Shown: positions 54,155-63,489 of the stretch, piece by piece
Layout of the letters: each line of letters opens with the position of its first letter
Numbering within the stretch: the stretch's first letter is position 1
Assembly: GCF_008386395.1 (NCBI RefSeq)
Contig: NZ_CP043761.1
Location: forward strand, 4,526,001-4,590,000
DNA: 64,000 nt
From: Paenibacillus sp. 37
Lineage (GTDB): Bacteria > Bacillota > Bacilli > Paenibacillales > Paenibacillaceae
Direction: 5' to 3'
The notes under the pieces: model-generated
Databases searched by the model: none
The model's input: the letters and a program-made list of their open reading frames with translations, nothing else
What the model was told of the DNA's origin: nothing
Program-made: the position numbers and the translations under genes

Positions 54155-54306
54155 ATGTAAATGACTCCTTTCGTATTGACCATCGTTAATGGTGCCAGAA
54201 CGCATGACCCTGGGTCAAGCATTACAGCACTTTTCTTAGTGTACACCGAAAATGTCTGGATCGCAAAAAAAACGGCAACTTTTTTCATGATTTAGCTCAA
54301 ATACGC

Positions 54307-54346
54307 AAAAAGCAGACGAAAAAGGAAGTTCCCTTTTCATCTGCTT
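54307..54346 (-). terminator. intrinsic terminator of lysA
   Basis: Long stem AAGCAGATGAAAAGGG / CCTTTTTCGTCTGCTT with loop AACTT, followed by TTTGCG. Confidence 0.85.
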
Positions 54347-54400
54347 CAACTTTAAGATTGCTATCTTAAATAATGCAGAATCGCATTATCTTTTGACGAA

Positions 54401-55732
54401 TTAGCGAGTAACTGGCTGTTTTCCAATGCGTGCTGGTACCAGGTCATTCTGGATGATATCCTGATACGTCTCACGGCGTACCACGACATCTCCTTGACCG
54501 TCTTTGACAAATACAACGGCCGGACGACGAAGCCGGTTGTAGTTGCTCGCCATGGAGTAGTTATACGCGCCTGTGCAAGCTACAGCGAGCAGGTCGCCAC
54601 TTTCCACTTTTGGCAGGTCCAGATCCCAGATCAACATATCGCCACTCTCGCAGCATTTACCCGCAACAGATACCGTTTCCTGAGCAGCCTCATTCGCACG
54701 GTTGGCTAACACAGCTTCGTACTTGGACTCATACAAAGCAGGACGCGGGTTATCGGTCATACCACCATCAACGGCAACGTATTTACGCACGCCTGGAATG
54801 TCTTTGCTTGTTCCAACGGTATACAGCGTTGTTCCCGCTTCACCCACTATGCTGCGGCCTGGTTCAACCCAGATCTCAGGTACGGCATAGCCGATTTGAG
54901 CAAAATGATTTTTAACGGCATCTGTAATAGCCTTCACATATTGTGCAACTTCAAGTGGCGTATCTCCATCGATATAACGGATTCCGAATCCACCACCAAG
55001 GTTAACCACTTTGAAAGCAACATTAAGACGCTCATATACACTTGCTGCAAATTCAGCAACACGTTGAACAGCCATCTGGAAGCCTTCAACTTCGAAGATC
55101 TGGGAACCGATGTGGGAATGCACACCGAGCAATACCAGGTTAGACTGCTTGGAAGCCAAATCAATCGCTTCAAATGCTGTACCATTGCCGATATCGAATC
55201 CAAATTTGGAATCCGTTTGACCTGTGGAAATATATTCATGCGTATGGGCCTCAACACCAGGCGTCACACGAAGCAAAATGTTTACTTTACGATTTTTGTC
55301 CGCTGCTACAGCCTGCAACAGATGCAATTCATTGAAGTTATCAACAACAAAGCATCCAATCTCTGCATCAAGAGCCATTTCAATCTCTTCCAGCGTTTTG
55401 TTGTTACCGTGGAAGTGAATGCGCTCAGCCGGGAATCCTGCTTGCAGTGCAGTAAACAGTTCACCATCAGATACAACATCCAGAGAAAGTCCTTCTTCAG
55501 CTGCAAGTGCACACATCGCCATTACACAGAATGCTTTACTTGCGTATGCCACTTGGAAGCCCAATCCGGAAGCACGGAATGCTTCCATGTACTCTCTGCA
55601 ACGCTCGCGAACCAATTGCTCGTCCACAACGTACAGTGGAGTTCCGAATTGTTCTTTCAGATCTGTTGCATCCACTCCGCCAATCTCCAGATGCCCTTGC
55701 GCATTTATTTTACTTGTACCATGTAAATACAT
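54401..55732 (-). CDS. lysA: diaminopimelate decarboxylase
   Basis: 443 aa from ATG 55732 (GAGGA 9 nt upstream). The PLP-binding lysine is near position 66 (QVAYASKAFCVMAM). Other motifs: VHSHIGSQIFEVEGF, LGGGFGIRYIDGDTPLEV, EPGRSIVGEAGTTLYTVG, CCESGDMLIWDLDLP and GAYNYSMASNYN. It makes L-lysine from meso-diaminopimelate in the last step. Position next to ppiB and the spoVA genes is Bacillus-like. Confidence 0.96.
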   Translation of the reverse strand: MYLHGTSKINAQGHLEIGGVDATDLKEQFGTPLYVVDEQLVRERCREYMEAFRASGLGFQVAYASKAFCVMAMCALAAEEGLSLDVVSDGELFTALQAGFPAERIHFHGNNKTLEEIEMALDAEIGCFVVDNFNELHLLQAVAADKNRKVNILLRVTPGVEAHTHEYISTGQTDSKFGFDIGNGTAFEAIDLASKQSNLVLLGVHSHIGSQIFEVEGFQMAVQRVAEFAASVYERLNVAFKVVNLGGGFGIRYIDGDTPLEVAQYVKAITDAVKNHFAQIGYAVPEIWVEPGRSIVGEAGTTLYTVGTSKDIPGVRKYVAVDGGMTDNPRPALYESKYEAVLANRANEAAQETVSVAGKCCESGDMLIWDLDLPKVESGDLLAVACTGAYNYSMASNYNRLRRPAVVFVKDGQGDVVVRRETYQDIIQNDLVPARIGKQPVTR

Positions 55733-55836
55733 AATCTGCATTCCTCACTTTTTTGTATACTGGAACAGTTGCTATTCCAATGATTTTACACCAGTATATC
55801 AAATTAGGCAGCGAGATGAATGGATTTTTCGGAAGA

Positions 55837-57504
55837 TCATTTGTGTTTTTTACTTTTTCGCAGTTCACCGTCCGGATCATCGGACATTTTGGTGTTATCA
55901 CGGGTCTTGTTAAATGATGGACGTTTTTTATTTTCCAGCAGGGGTAGCCGGAATAGAAAGTTGCCCAGGGCCTTTGCATTAAACGGTATAAAAGGCCAGA
56001 GATACGAAGAATTGTACGATCGGTGAACGGTGAGTGCCAATATGAGCAGTGTACTGCCCACGACCAATCCAGGAACCTTGAATATCGCTACTGCAATGAG
56101 CAGAAACAACCTGACCAGCCTATTGGCAAGTCCAAGCTCGTAACTCGGGGTGGCAAACATTCCAATGGCTGCGATCGCCATATAGAGTACAACCTCATTT
56201 ACAAAATATCCTGTTTTCACGGCGATATCCCCGACCAGAATTGCCGCGATCAGGCCCATGGCCGATGCGAGAGGTGTAGGCGTATGAACCGCTGCCATCC
56301 GTAATAAATCGACACCAAGTTCGATTAGGAGGAACTGTAGAATTAGCGGCAGCTTTACATTTTCCTGTGGACCAATAAAGTCGAGTCCCATCGGTTTAAT
56401 CGAAGGTTCAATAACCATGAGAAGCCATAGTGGTAGCAGAAACAGTGAAATAAGAATCCCTGCAAAACGCACCCAACGTAGATACGTTCCCATCAGTGCC
56501 GTCTGTCTGTTCTCCTCCGCATGTTCACACAGGTCGAAGAAGGTCGTAGGCAGAATCATTACACTGGGGGATGTATCTACGAAAATGACGACTCGTCCTT
56601 CCAGCAAATGAGCAGCTGTAACATCGGGTCGTTCCGAATAACGGACGAGTGGGAACGGATTCCAACCTTTGTTGATAATCGCTTCCTCCAGTTGTTTATC
56701 GGCGGCGGGAATACCATCGATATCGACCCGCTGAATTTTCTCACGGACTGAGTCCACCTGCACTTTATCCACAATATCATCAATGTACACCACGCAGACG
56801 TCCGTTTGTGTTCTCCGCCCCACCTGCATAATCTCAAACTTTAGTCCAGGGTCGCGTATTCTGCGACGCACTAATGTTACGTTGGTCAGGAGCGTTTCGG
56901 TAAAGCCGTCTCTGGAACCTCGGACTACCCTCTCCAATGAAGGTTCTTCGGGTGAACGTACCGGGTAACTCCGGGTATCCATAATCAGGACCGAGCGATC
57001 CCCTTCAACGAACAATGCACTCATACCCGTAAGGACCTTGTTGATGACCGCACTCATCTTCTCGACTTTTTCCACCTGTATATGGGGAATGTATGAGTCG
57101 AAATAAGATTTTAGTGCGTGCTCGGATACCTGATCAGGCGTAAGATATGTTAACCTTTTTAATACTTCCAGTAGGATCTCATCTTTGGCGAAACCCGTTA
57201 AAAGAAGCAATCCCACATGTTTGCCACCCAGCACCATCTCTCTCATATCCACGTCAAAGGATTCCCCAAGTCCGAGAACTTGCTTGAGCGTGTTTTTATT
57301 TTCACTCATGCGTGGGGAGATATCATCGTTTTCCTGCCAATATTGTACGGATTCCTCAATGCTGTCGGACATCTCATTTTGTTTTTTCTTATTGTACGCT
57401 TTCTCCTCTTCTTCCTTCTGAATCTCATAAGCAGACTTGTGTAACATCTCTTCCGTTATACCTTCACTATTTTCCTGGCCTGCCTGCTCTGTTCGTTCAT
57501 CCAT
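55837..57504 (-). CDS. spoVAF: stage V sporulation protein AF (GerA-type germinant receptor family)
   Basis: 555 aa from ATG 57504 (AGGAGG 7 nt upstream). The GerA N-terminal cytosolic domain (about 30-330) holds MVLGGKHVGLLLLTGFAKDE and ALFVEGDRSVLIMDTRSYPV. Then follow membrane segments, with the family signature DTSPSVMILPTTFFDLCEHA and RMAAVHTPTPLASAMGLIAA. The tail is basic. SpoVAF takes part in DPA movement and germination with the SpoVA proteins in the inner spore membrane. It directly follows spoVAB here. Confidence 0.92.
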   Translation of the reverse strand: MDERTEQAGQENSEGITEEMLHKSAYEIQKEEEEKAYNKKKQNEMSDSIEESVQYWQENDDISPRMSENKNTLKQVLGLGESFDVDMREMVLGGKHVGLLLLTGFAKDEILLEVLKRLTYLTPDQVSEHALKSYFDSYIPHIQVEKVEKMSAVINKVLTGMSALFVEGDRSVLIMDTRSYPVRSPEEPSLERVVRGSRDGFTETLLTNVTLVRRRIRDPGLKFEIMQVGRRTQTDVCVVYIDDIVDKVQVDSVREKIQRVDIDGIPAADKQLEEAIINKGWNPFPLVRYSERPDVTAAHLLEGRVVIFVDTSPSVMILPTTFFDLCEHAEENRQTALMGTYLRWVRFAGILISLFLLPLWLLMVIEPSIKPMGLDFIGPQENVKLPLILQFLLIELGVDLLRMAAVHTPTPLASAMGLIAAILVGDIAVKTGYFVNEVVLYMAIAAIGMFATPSYELGLANRLVRLFLLIAVAIFKVPGLVVGSTLLILALTVHRSYNSSYLWPFIPFNAKALGNFLFRLPLLENKKRPSFNKTRDNTKMSDDPDGELRKSKKHK

Positions 57505-57528
57505 CTTCCATCCTCCTATGGCCACGAG

Positions 57529-57951
57529 TTACCGCTGATATACAAAAAAATCAAACAGGGAACCTGTCATTTTACCCAAAATCATGGCGAGCAGTAATCC
57601 AAACAAATAAGGTTTCATGCCCAATCGTTTGGCTAGTACGGGCAGTACATTGAGTACCTCAGTGAGGGCCGCAGCCAGCAGACCGATGAACACGCCACAG
57701 AACAAACCAACAATCGGGCTGAGCAGCAGCACCCCATGCATTTTCCAGTGCCAGAAGTCCGCCACCGTCCCGACCAGTGAACCACCTATTAGCGCCCCTT
57801 CGTACCAGTGAGTCTTGTCATACGATTGCGTAAGTTGAGCCAACCTGGGAATCATATCAAGCACCAGAATGAGCGCAATTACGCCGCTTCCTACGGCAAT
57901 TCCCCCTGCAATACCCAATACAATGCTGATTGCTCCATTAAGAACGCTCAT
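57529..57951 (-). CDS. spoVAB: stage V sporulation protein AB
   Basis: 140 aa from ATG 57951 (or 142 aa from 57957). Four to five hydrophobic helices; SpoVAB-type motifs are LGIAGGIAVGSGVIALILVL, EGALIGGSLVGTVADFWHW and GLLLAMILGKMTGSLFDFFV. It overlaps the end of spoVAA by 14 nt. A membrane part of the spoVA DPA-channel operon. Confidence 0.9.
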   Translation of the reverse strand: MSVLNGAISIVLGIAGGIAVGSGVIALILVLDMIPRLAQLTQSYDKTHWYEGALIGGSLVGTVADFWHWKMHGVLLLSPIVGLFCGVFIGLLAAALTEVLNVLPVLAKRLGMKPYLFGLLLAMILGKMTGSLFDFFVYQR

Positions 57952-58594
57952 CCGCATTCATCTCCCTGCGTTCCTGCTCGTGCATCCGTTCGCTTTCTTC
58001 AATCACCACATATTTATCTACATTTTGCTGGTATAGAAACATCTCCACTTCAAGCGGGGTAGGTTCCTCATTCCACTTTTTCTTGAACAAATGATTAAAA
58101 AATACTGCCATTCCGAATCCAATGCCAATGGAATACGCCACTTGAAACAGATAGGGATGTTCGTCCCGATGCCCAGTCAGCATCTCCACAATTCGAATCT
58201 GTACTTCCTGCATGTTCACATCGGCATGAAAATTCATAATGGTTAAGGCTGATCCAAAGAACAGCAGCAGCCAAACCAGAATGAACAGGGACTTGGAAGG
58301 TTGACCATTTCCCGCAATGACTTCAACCAACGTATGACCTGATCCCATCAGTTCCACACTTACCTCCGGCAAGATGTGCCGAATTTGGGGAATAATCTGC
58401 AATATATCAATGAGGATCAGATTGCCATCCTCCGGTCCAGGGCGCAGCAGTTCAAGCTCCAGTAGCCTGCCCTCCTGGTCTTCAGCAGAAGTCAGTACAT
58501 GTGCAATATCTCCAAGCTTGACTGCTCTGCCCCTCTGGATGCGAATACGGCTGCGTAGACGAATATAGACCATTGGAGTGGGTGTCTGGGACAT
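57938..58594 (-). CDS. spoVAA: stage V sporulation protein AA
   Basis: 218 aa from ATG 58594 (GGAGTG 6 nt upstream). The N-terminal part (YIRLRSRIRIQRGRAVKLGD, ...ILQIIPQIRHILPEVSVELM) is the soluble SpoVAA domain. Two membrane helices follow at about 104-120 and 152-168, with SIGIGFGMAVFFNHLFKKKW. Start of the spoVA group, sitting downstream of sigF. A SigG-type promoter is expected but not clear by eye. Confidence 0.9.
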   Translation of the reverse strand: MSQTPTPMVYIRLRSRIRIQRGRAVKLGDIAHVLTSAEDQEGRLLELELLRPGPEDGNLILIDILQIIPQIRHILPEVSVELMGSGHTLVEVIAGNGQPSKSLFILVWLLLFFGSALTIMNFHADVNMQEVQIRIVEMLTGHRDEHPYLFQVAYSIGIGFGMAVFFNHLFKKKWNEEPTPLEVEMFLYQQNVDKYVVIEESERMHEQERREMNADERS

Positions 58595-58787
58595 CCAAAG
58601 CACTCCTTTACTGCGTAATTTAGGTTAGTATTTGAAGAATGTGCAAATTTATTACAAACGGGTTGGAAAAAGATCGGGAGGTGGGTGGTGGCGCTGCGGG
58701 ATGGATCGGTCATTGGTCGCTGTTGCTCGGGGGGGGGGAGGATACACGCAGACACTCCGACGGCAGACCAACCTTCTGATCGCTGTT

Positions 58788-58835
58788 GTCTCCAAATTCT
58801 TTTGATTGATTTCTCAGTGTTAGAAATTTGGAGAC
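58788..58835. repeat. inverted repeat at the edge of direct-repeat copy 1
   Basis: GTCTCCAAATT and its perfect complement AATTTGGAGAC, 26 nt apart. The second arm begins the first direct repeat. Confidence 0.75.
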
Positions 58836-59007
58836 AAAGGCGAACGCTTCGCTTCTTCAGGTTTAATCTGCCGCCTGCGTTGCTTGGCATCCTTAGATGA
58901 GCCCTCACGCTTCGCTCCTTTTGACCGATTCCATCCCTCCGCTGCCCATCGTCCTCCCGTTTCCAAACGTTTGTGATAAATATGCTGGGGAGTGGGCAGG
59001 GAGGGAT
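58821..59007. repeat. 187-nt direct repeat, copy 1
   Basis: Runs from TAGAAATTTGGAGAC to GGGCAGGGAGGGAT. Nearly identical to copy 2, 275 nt away. Confidence 0.9.
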
Positions 59008-59095
59008 TTAAAAGTTAATTTTTTGGGGTCAATTTCCTTAAAACTTCAGGAATCTCCGGATTTATCATCTGGATACGACTTAAACTATTACTATG

Positions 59096-59282
59096 TAGAA
59101 CTTTGGAGACAAAGGCGAACGCTTCGCTTCTTCAGGTCTAATCTGCCGCCTGCGTTGCTTTTGCATCATTAGGCAAGCCCTCACGCTTCGATCCTTTTGA
59201 CCGATTCCATCCCTCCGCTGCCCATCGTCCTCCCGTTTCCAAATGATTGTAATAGATATGCTGGGGAGTGGGCAGGAAGGGA
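59096..59282. repeat. 187-nt direct repeat, copy 2
   Basis: Runs from TAGAACTTTGGAGAC to GGGCAGGAAGGGAT; differs from copy 1 by scattered substitutions and small indels that cancel. Confidence 0.9.
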
Positions 59283-59287
59283 TAAAG

Positions 59288-59342
59288 TTTTTCTAACAAC
59301 AAATAACCTCCCTCGCCATAATGCGCGATAGAAGGTTGTTAG
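59288..59342 (-). terminator. candidate terminator of the spoIIA operon
   Basis: Imperfect hairpin built from AACAACC and GGTTATTTGTTGTT around CGC/GCG, with AGAAAAAC after it rather than a good U-run. Tentative. Confidence 0.4.
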
Positions 59343-59393
59343 TTGTCGTATATTGGTGTATATGCACCAATATTGTTGTTGCAATCCACGAAA

Positions 59394-60149
59394 TCACTGC
59401 GCGATCTGGTCGCGGATGGATTGCAGTATTTTTTTCTCCAGACGTGATACCTGCACCTGAGATATTCCCAGCCTGCTGGCAACCTCGGACTGGGTCTGAT
59501 CCCGGTAATACCGAAGATAAACGATTAACCGCTCCCGCTCACTGAGACCACCGATGGCTTCGTTCAGCGCCAGCTTGTCAAACCAACGTTCCTGAGACTC
59601 GTCGGCAATCTGATCCATTAACGTAATGGGATCACCATCATTCTCAAATACCGTCTCATGGATGGAGGTCGGTGGTTTGTTCGCTTCCTGGGCAAATACC
59701 ACTTCCTCGGGGGTTACCCCCAGCTCTGCGGCAACTTCCTTAATCGTTGGTAAACGATCCAGATGTTTGGACAGTTCGTCCCTTTTTTTGCGGACTTTAT
59801 TCGCCATCTCTTTCAGTGAACGACTGACCTTCAGGGTACCGTCATCCCGCAGAAATCGCTGGATTTCTCCGATGATCATCGGTACCGCGTAGGTTGAGAA
59901 CTTCACGTCATAACTGAGATCAAATTTGTCTACTGACTTGAGCAGACCGATACAACCAATCTGGAACAGATCTTCCGGATCATATCCCCTGTTCATAAAA
60001 CGCTGTACGACGGACCAGACGAGTCTGATGTTGCAGTTCACCAGCGTATCCCGTGAGACATGGTCACCCGACTGACTGAGCGCAATCAGCCGTTTGACCT
60101 CGGCATCGTCCAAATAGGTCTGTGAAGATGGTTTCACTTCAGCATCCAT
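59394..60149 (-). CDS. sigF: sporulation sigma factor SigF
   Basis: 251 aa. Region 2: EDLFQIGCIGLLKSVDKFDL, SYDVKFSTYAVPMIIGEIQR, FLRDDGTLKVSRSLKE. Region 4: LSERERLIVYLRYYRDQTQS, EVASRLGISQVQVSRLEKKI. It drives forespore genes and is held by SpoIIAB until SpoIIAA frees it. Last gene of the spoIIA operon. Confidence 0.97.
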   Translation of the reverse strand: MDAEVKPSSQTYLDDAEVKRLIALSQSGDHVSRDTLVNCNIRLVWSVVQRFMNRGYDPEDLFQIGCIGLLKSVDKFDLSYDVKFSTYAVPMIIGEIQRFLRDDGTLKVSRSLKEMANKVRKKRDELSKHLDRLPTIKEVAAELGVTPEEVVFAQEANKPPTSIHETVFENDGDPITLMDQIADESQERWFDKLALNEAIGGLSERERLIVYLRYYRDQTQSEVASRLGISQVQVSRLEKKILQSIRDQIAQ

Positions 60150-60163
60150 AAGAACACCAACCC

Positions 60164-60619
60164 CTAATTATACAATGCTTTCTTGGATTCAATCCTTTTT
60201 TTCATCTTGATGGAGGTGCCTCTGCCGGGCTCACTGCTGACTTCGAATTCATCCATAAAGTTTTCCATAATGGTGAAGCCCATGCCCGACCGCTCAAGTT
60301 CGGGTTTGGACGTATATAACGGCTGCTTGGCCAGTTCAAGATCTTCAATTCCTTCACCGCGGTCTTCCACAATAATTGTGATCATGTCTTCCCGAATCTC
60401 GGCCTGGATAGATACCACACCCTCGGAGTTGTTGTTGTATCCGTGGATGATGCTATTGGTCACGGCTTCCGAAATGACCGTCTTCAGATCACTGAGCTCG
60501 TCCATCGTTGGATCAAGCTGAGAGATAAACGCAGCAACGGTTACCCGTGCAAACGACTCATTCTCTGACTTGGCCGCGAATTGCAGATTCATGAAATTTG
60601 TCCCTGTTGCTTCATTCAT
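60164..60619 (-). CDS. spoIIAB: anti-sigma F factor, serine kinase
   Basis: 151 aa. GHKL ATPase motifs: N box [15 protein letters not shown]1 box [14 protein letters not shown]2 box [19 protein letters not shown]. It binds SigF and phosphorylates SpoIIAA. Its ATG overlaps the spoIIAA stop (ATGA). Confidence 0.97.
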   Translation of the reverse strand: MNEATGTNFMNLQFAAKSENESFARVTVAAFISQLDPTMDELSDLKTVISEAVTNSIIHGYNNNSEGVVSIQAEIREDMITIIVEDRGEGIEDLELAKQPLYTSKPELERSGMGFTIMENFMDEFEVSSEPGRGTSIKMKKRIESKKALYN

Positions 60620-60969
60620 GAGACGACCTCCAGACCTGAGAGAGCAGTTCCCTCATTTTCGTATATCGGCATAATCTTGAACAGACCCGACATTTCCAGC
60701 AAACGGTACACTGGCGAATTGACGTCACAGACCACCATCTTGCCACCTTTATTCTTAATGAGCTTGTATCTTCCCAAAATGACACCCAGACCCGAACTGT
60801 CCATAAATTGCAGATCTTTCAGGCTGAGTACGAGATGCTCGCTTTGTCTCCGCTGGATGGCTTCATCCATCTGCATCCGTACCATGTCAGCTGTATGGTG
60901 ATCCAGCTCCCCGGATAATCGTACAATCAGAATCCCGCGATGGTGTTCCATTTCCACATGCAAGTTCAC
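60616..60969 (-). CDS. spoIIAA: anti-sigma F factor antagonist
   Basis: 117 aa from GTG 60969, the length of B. subtilis SpoIIAA; GGAGGAG lies 11 nt upstream. STAS domain with the phosphorylation site around S58 ([17 protein letters not shown]). It competes with SigF for SpoIIAB when unphosphorylated. Confidence 0.96.
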   Translation of the reverse strand: MNLHVEMEHHRGILIVRLSGELDHHTADMVRMQMDEAIQRRQSEHLVLSLKDLQFMDSSGLGVILGRYKLIKNKGGKMVVCDVNSPVYRLLEMSGLFKIMPIYENEGTALSGLEVVS

Positions 60970-61112
60970 GTTTGCCCACTCTCCTCCCTGTCTTGAACAA
61001 GGATTTCTACGTATCCAAAGGCTTTTCCTGCCCCACGACAAAACTAGAAGAAAACCCCTATTTAACTACAAAATATGTTCGAAGGATGCGAACAACTCGC
61101 GTAATTCGCCTT

Positions 61113-62288
61113 TTAATCAAACAGGGTAGACGTTGTCCGCTTAAACAGCTTCCACCAGTCAGCTTTATTCACGTCCTGTGGAGCCTGAATGTCGAATTCC
61201 TTAATGACGTCATTGCCCTGATACACCACCAGTTTACCTATGCTTTGCCCAGCCTTGATCGGAGCTTTCAATTCTTTGGCAACCAGCAATTCATGCCGGA
61301 TATCATTGGATTTGGCTCCTTTGCGCATCAGCACACTATAATTTTGTGTGGCATTCAGAGGTAACTCGGCAACTTCACCTTTTTCAATTTTCAGACTACC
61401 CAGCAGATCCCCTGCCTTGTAGAGCGCCTTCATCGTATATTGACTAAAGGCATAGTCAAACATCGAAGACACCTCACTGTTCCGTGTTTTGGTATTTGGT
61501 TCACCGAGCACCACGGAAACGACACGCAGTCCGTCCTTGGACGCTGTAGCGGACAGGCAGAACTTCGCTTCAGAAGTGTAACCTGTTTTCAAACCATCTG
61601 CCCCTTGATAAAAGCGAACTAGCTTGTTCGTGTTCACCAGCCAGAATGGCTTTTCCGAATCTTTGCGAAGGTAATCCTGATATGCACCGGTGTACTTCGT
61701 AATTCCGGAATGTTTCAGCAGTTCACGGCTCATGACGGCAATGTCGTGGGCTGACGAATAATGATTATCGACCGGCAGACCGTTACAGTTGGCAAAATGA
61801 GTATCCTTCATGCCAAGCTCCTTCGCACGCTCATTCATCAGCTGTACAAAGGCTTCTTCCGAGCCAGCGATCTTCTCAGCCATAGCTACCGAGGCATCAT
61901 TGCCCGAAGCCATTGCGATCCCTTTTAACATATCGTCGACCGTCATTTCTTCCCCTGGCTCCAGAAAGATCTGCGAACCGCCCATGGAAGCTGCATATTC
62001 GCTCGTTCTTACTTTGTCCGTCAGCTTCAGCTTTCCTGAGTCGATCGCTTCGATTGTAAGCAGCATGGTCATAATTTTTGTAATGCTCGCCGGAGGCAGC
62101 TGATCATGACTGTTTTTCTCATAAATGACGGTCCCCGTATCTGCATCCATTAAGATCGCAGAGCGCGCCGACGGGGCCAGATCAGTTCCTCCTGCTGCCT
62201 TCGGTGTTTCTTCAGCTAATGCCGTTGATGCCAAAAGGGACAGCAGGATACAAAGGGTCATGAACGATGCCATTATTCTTTTCTTCAC
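61113..62288 (-). CDS. dacF: D-alanyl-D-alanine carboxypeptidase DacF
   Basis: 391 aa. Signal peptide (residues 1-25, cut near STALAEE). Peptidase S11 motifs: SxxK at S68-I-T-K71, SGN in IAMASGNDASVAM, KTG in GADGLKTGYTSEAKF. A PBP5-like C-terminal beta domain follows (KGEVAELPLNATQNYSVLM). It trims D-Ala from spore or cell wall pentapeptides. It sits right before spoIIAA, as in Bacillus. Confidence 0.95.
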   Translation of the reverse strand: MKKRIMASFMTLCILLSLLASTALAEETPKAAGGTDLAPSARSAILMDADTGTVIYEKNSHDQLPPASITKIMTMLLTIEAIDSGKLKLTDKVRTSEYAASMGGSQIFLEPGEEMTVDDMLKGIAMASGNDASVAMAEKIAGSEEAFVQLMNERAKELGMKDTHFANCNGLPVDNHYSSAHDIAVMSRELLKHSGITKYTGAYQDYLRKDSEKPFWLVNTNKLVRFYQGADGLKTGYTSEAKFCLSATASKDGLRVVSVVLGEPNTKTRNSEVSSMFDYAFSQYTMKALYKAGDLLGSLKIEKGEVAELPLNATQNYSVLMRKGAKSNDIRHELLVAKELKAPIKAGQSIGKLVVYQGNDVIKEFDIQAPQDVNKADWWKLFKRTTSTLFD

Positions 62289-62472
62289 AAGGTTACCTCC
62301 TCAAATGACTTGCTTACTGCATGTTCCATGCATGTACTGCTAATCATTGTCGGCCCTTTTCCAGTAAATTATTCCATGTAAAGAATGATTTCCCGAACTT
62401 TTATTGAAAATGTGGTCAAAGCAAAAAAACGCACTGCACTTAACGAATGAGTAAGCGTACGTTCATCACAAC

Positions 62473-62518
62473 AAAAAAAGGTTACCCCCGATGATTTCTC
62501 ATCCAAAGAGGTAACCTT
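62473..62518 (-). terminator. intrinsic terminator of punA
   Basis: AAGGTTACC / GGTAACCTT arms (perfect 9 bp) with a 23-nt loop, followed by TTTTTTT. Confidence 0.8.
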
Positions 62519-62535
62519 ATCTACTCAAATCTTGC

Positions 62536-63360
62536 TTACATTTGTGGAATAACCGCCACTACCAGCGCCAGGAACGACTCACGCACACGTTCCGTCGTCT
62601 CCATCACCTCATCATGTGACAGCGGCTGATCCAAAATTCCTGCAGCCATGTTGCTGATACAGGAAATACCCAGTACTTCCAGGCCTGCGTGGCGTGCCAC
62701 GATCACTTCAGATACAGTGGACATGCCCACTGCGTCTGCGCCCAATGTACGCAGCATTCTGATCTCTGCCGGTGTCTCGTAGTTTGGACCAAGCATACCT
62801 GCGTAAACCCCTTCACGTACGTTAAAACCTTGTGACGCGGCCGTATCCTTCGCCAGCGCACGCAAACGGCGGCTATATGCTTCGGACAGATCCGGGAAAC
62901 GCACGCCCAGTGCAGCGTCATTTGGTCCGATCAGTGGATTTTTGCCTGTGAGATTTAAGTGATCAGAGATCAGCATCAAGTCGCCAGCTTCATACGACGT
63001 ATTCACACCGCCTGCAGCATTGGTTACAAGCAGGCTACTTACACCCAATTCTTTCATAACCCGTACCGGGAAAGCTGTCAATTCCGGACCATATCCTTCG
63101 TACATGTGGAAACGGCCTTTCATCATCACGACTGGACGACCTTTAATGGTTCCGACCAATAGTTCACCTTCATGTCCTTCTACTGTGGACACTGGAAAAT
63201 GCGGAATATCCTGATAAGCGATACTTACGCCATCTTCAATCAGTTCTGCCAGTACGCCAAGACCCGAACCCAAAATCAAACCGACTTCCGGCTTAATGGA
63301 GCTTTTGCTTTGAATATAAGATGCTGCTTCCGAAATCATTTGTTGGTTTAATGCTGTCAT
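62536..63360 (-). CDS. punA: purine nucleoside phosphorylase
   Basis: 274 aa. PNP family 2 motifs: VGLILGSGLGVLAELIEDGV, STVEGHEGELLVGTIKGRPV, MKGRFHMYEGYGPELTAFPV, LLVTNAAGGVNTSYEAGDLM and GADAVGMSTVSEVIVARHAG. It splits purine nucleosides with phosphate. Located between xerD and dacF; in Bacillus this is the drm-pupG-dacF neighbourhood. Confidence 0.95.
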   Translation of the reverse strand: MTALNQQMISEAASYIQSKSSIKPEVGLILGSGLGVLAELIEDGVSIAYQDIPHFPVSTVEGHEGELLVGTIKGRPVVMMKGRFHMYEGYGPELTAFPVRVMKELGVSSLLVTNAAGGVNTSYEAGDLMLISDHLNLTGKNPLIGPNDAALGVRFPDLSEAYSRRLRALAKDTAASQGFNVREGVYAGMLGPNYETPAEIRMLRTLGADAVGMSTVSEVIVARHAGLEVLGISCISNMAAGILDQPLSHDEVMETTERVRESFLALVVAVIPQM

Positions 63361-63489
63361 GCGATGTATGTTCCTCCTTGAGTTGAAACGATCCGTCTTA
63401 TGTATAACGGCGTTTGAATGTATTCATTTTATTTTATCCTAAATCGGCCCAATGTTCCGCATTTATTTGTGAATGCCATGCGTCAAAAT

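Larger units (their letters stand above)
58595..59393. other. intergenic region spoVAA - sigF with repeats, no gene
   Basis: About 800 nt without a convincing gene. It holds a run of ten G (58729-58738), an 11-bp inverted repeat (58788-58835), two 187-nt direct repeats (58821-59007, 59096-59282) and a candidate sigF terminator (59288-59342). Confidence 0.7.

Noticed and set aside
54896..55726. Plus-strand reading frame of 276 codons
   Set aside because: It lies wholly opposite lysA, has no SD and no recognisable domain.
58821..59282. CRISPR array
   Set aside because: Only two copies of 187 nt with one spacer, no short regular repeats and no cas gene.
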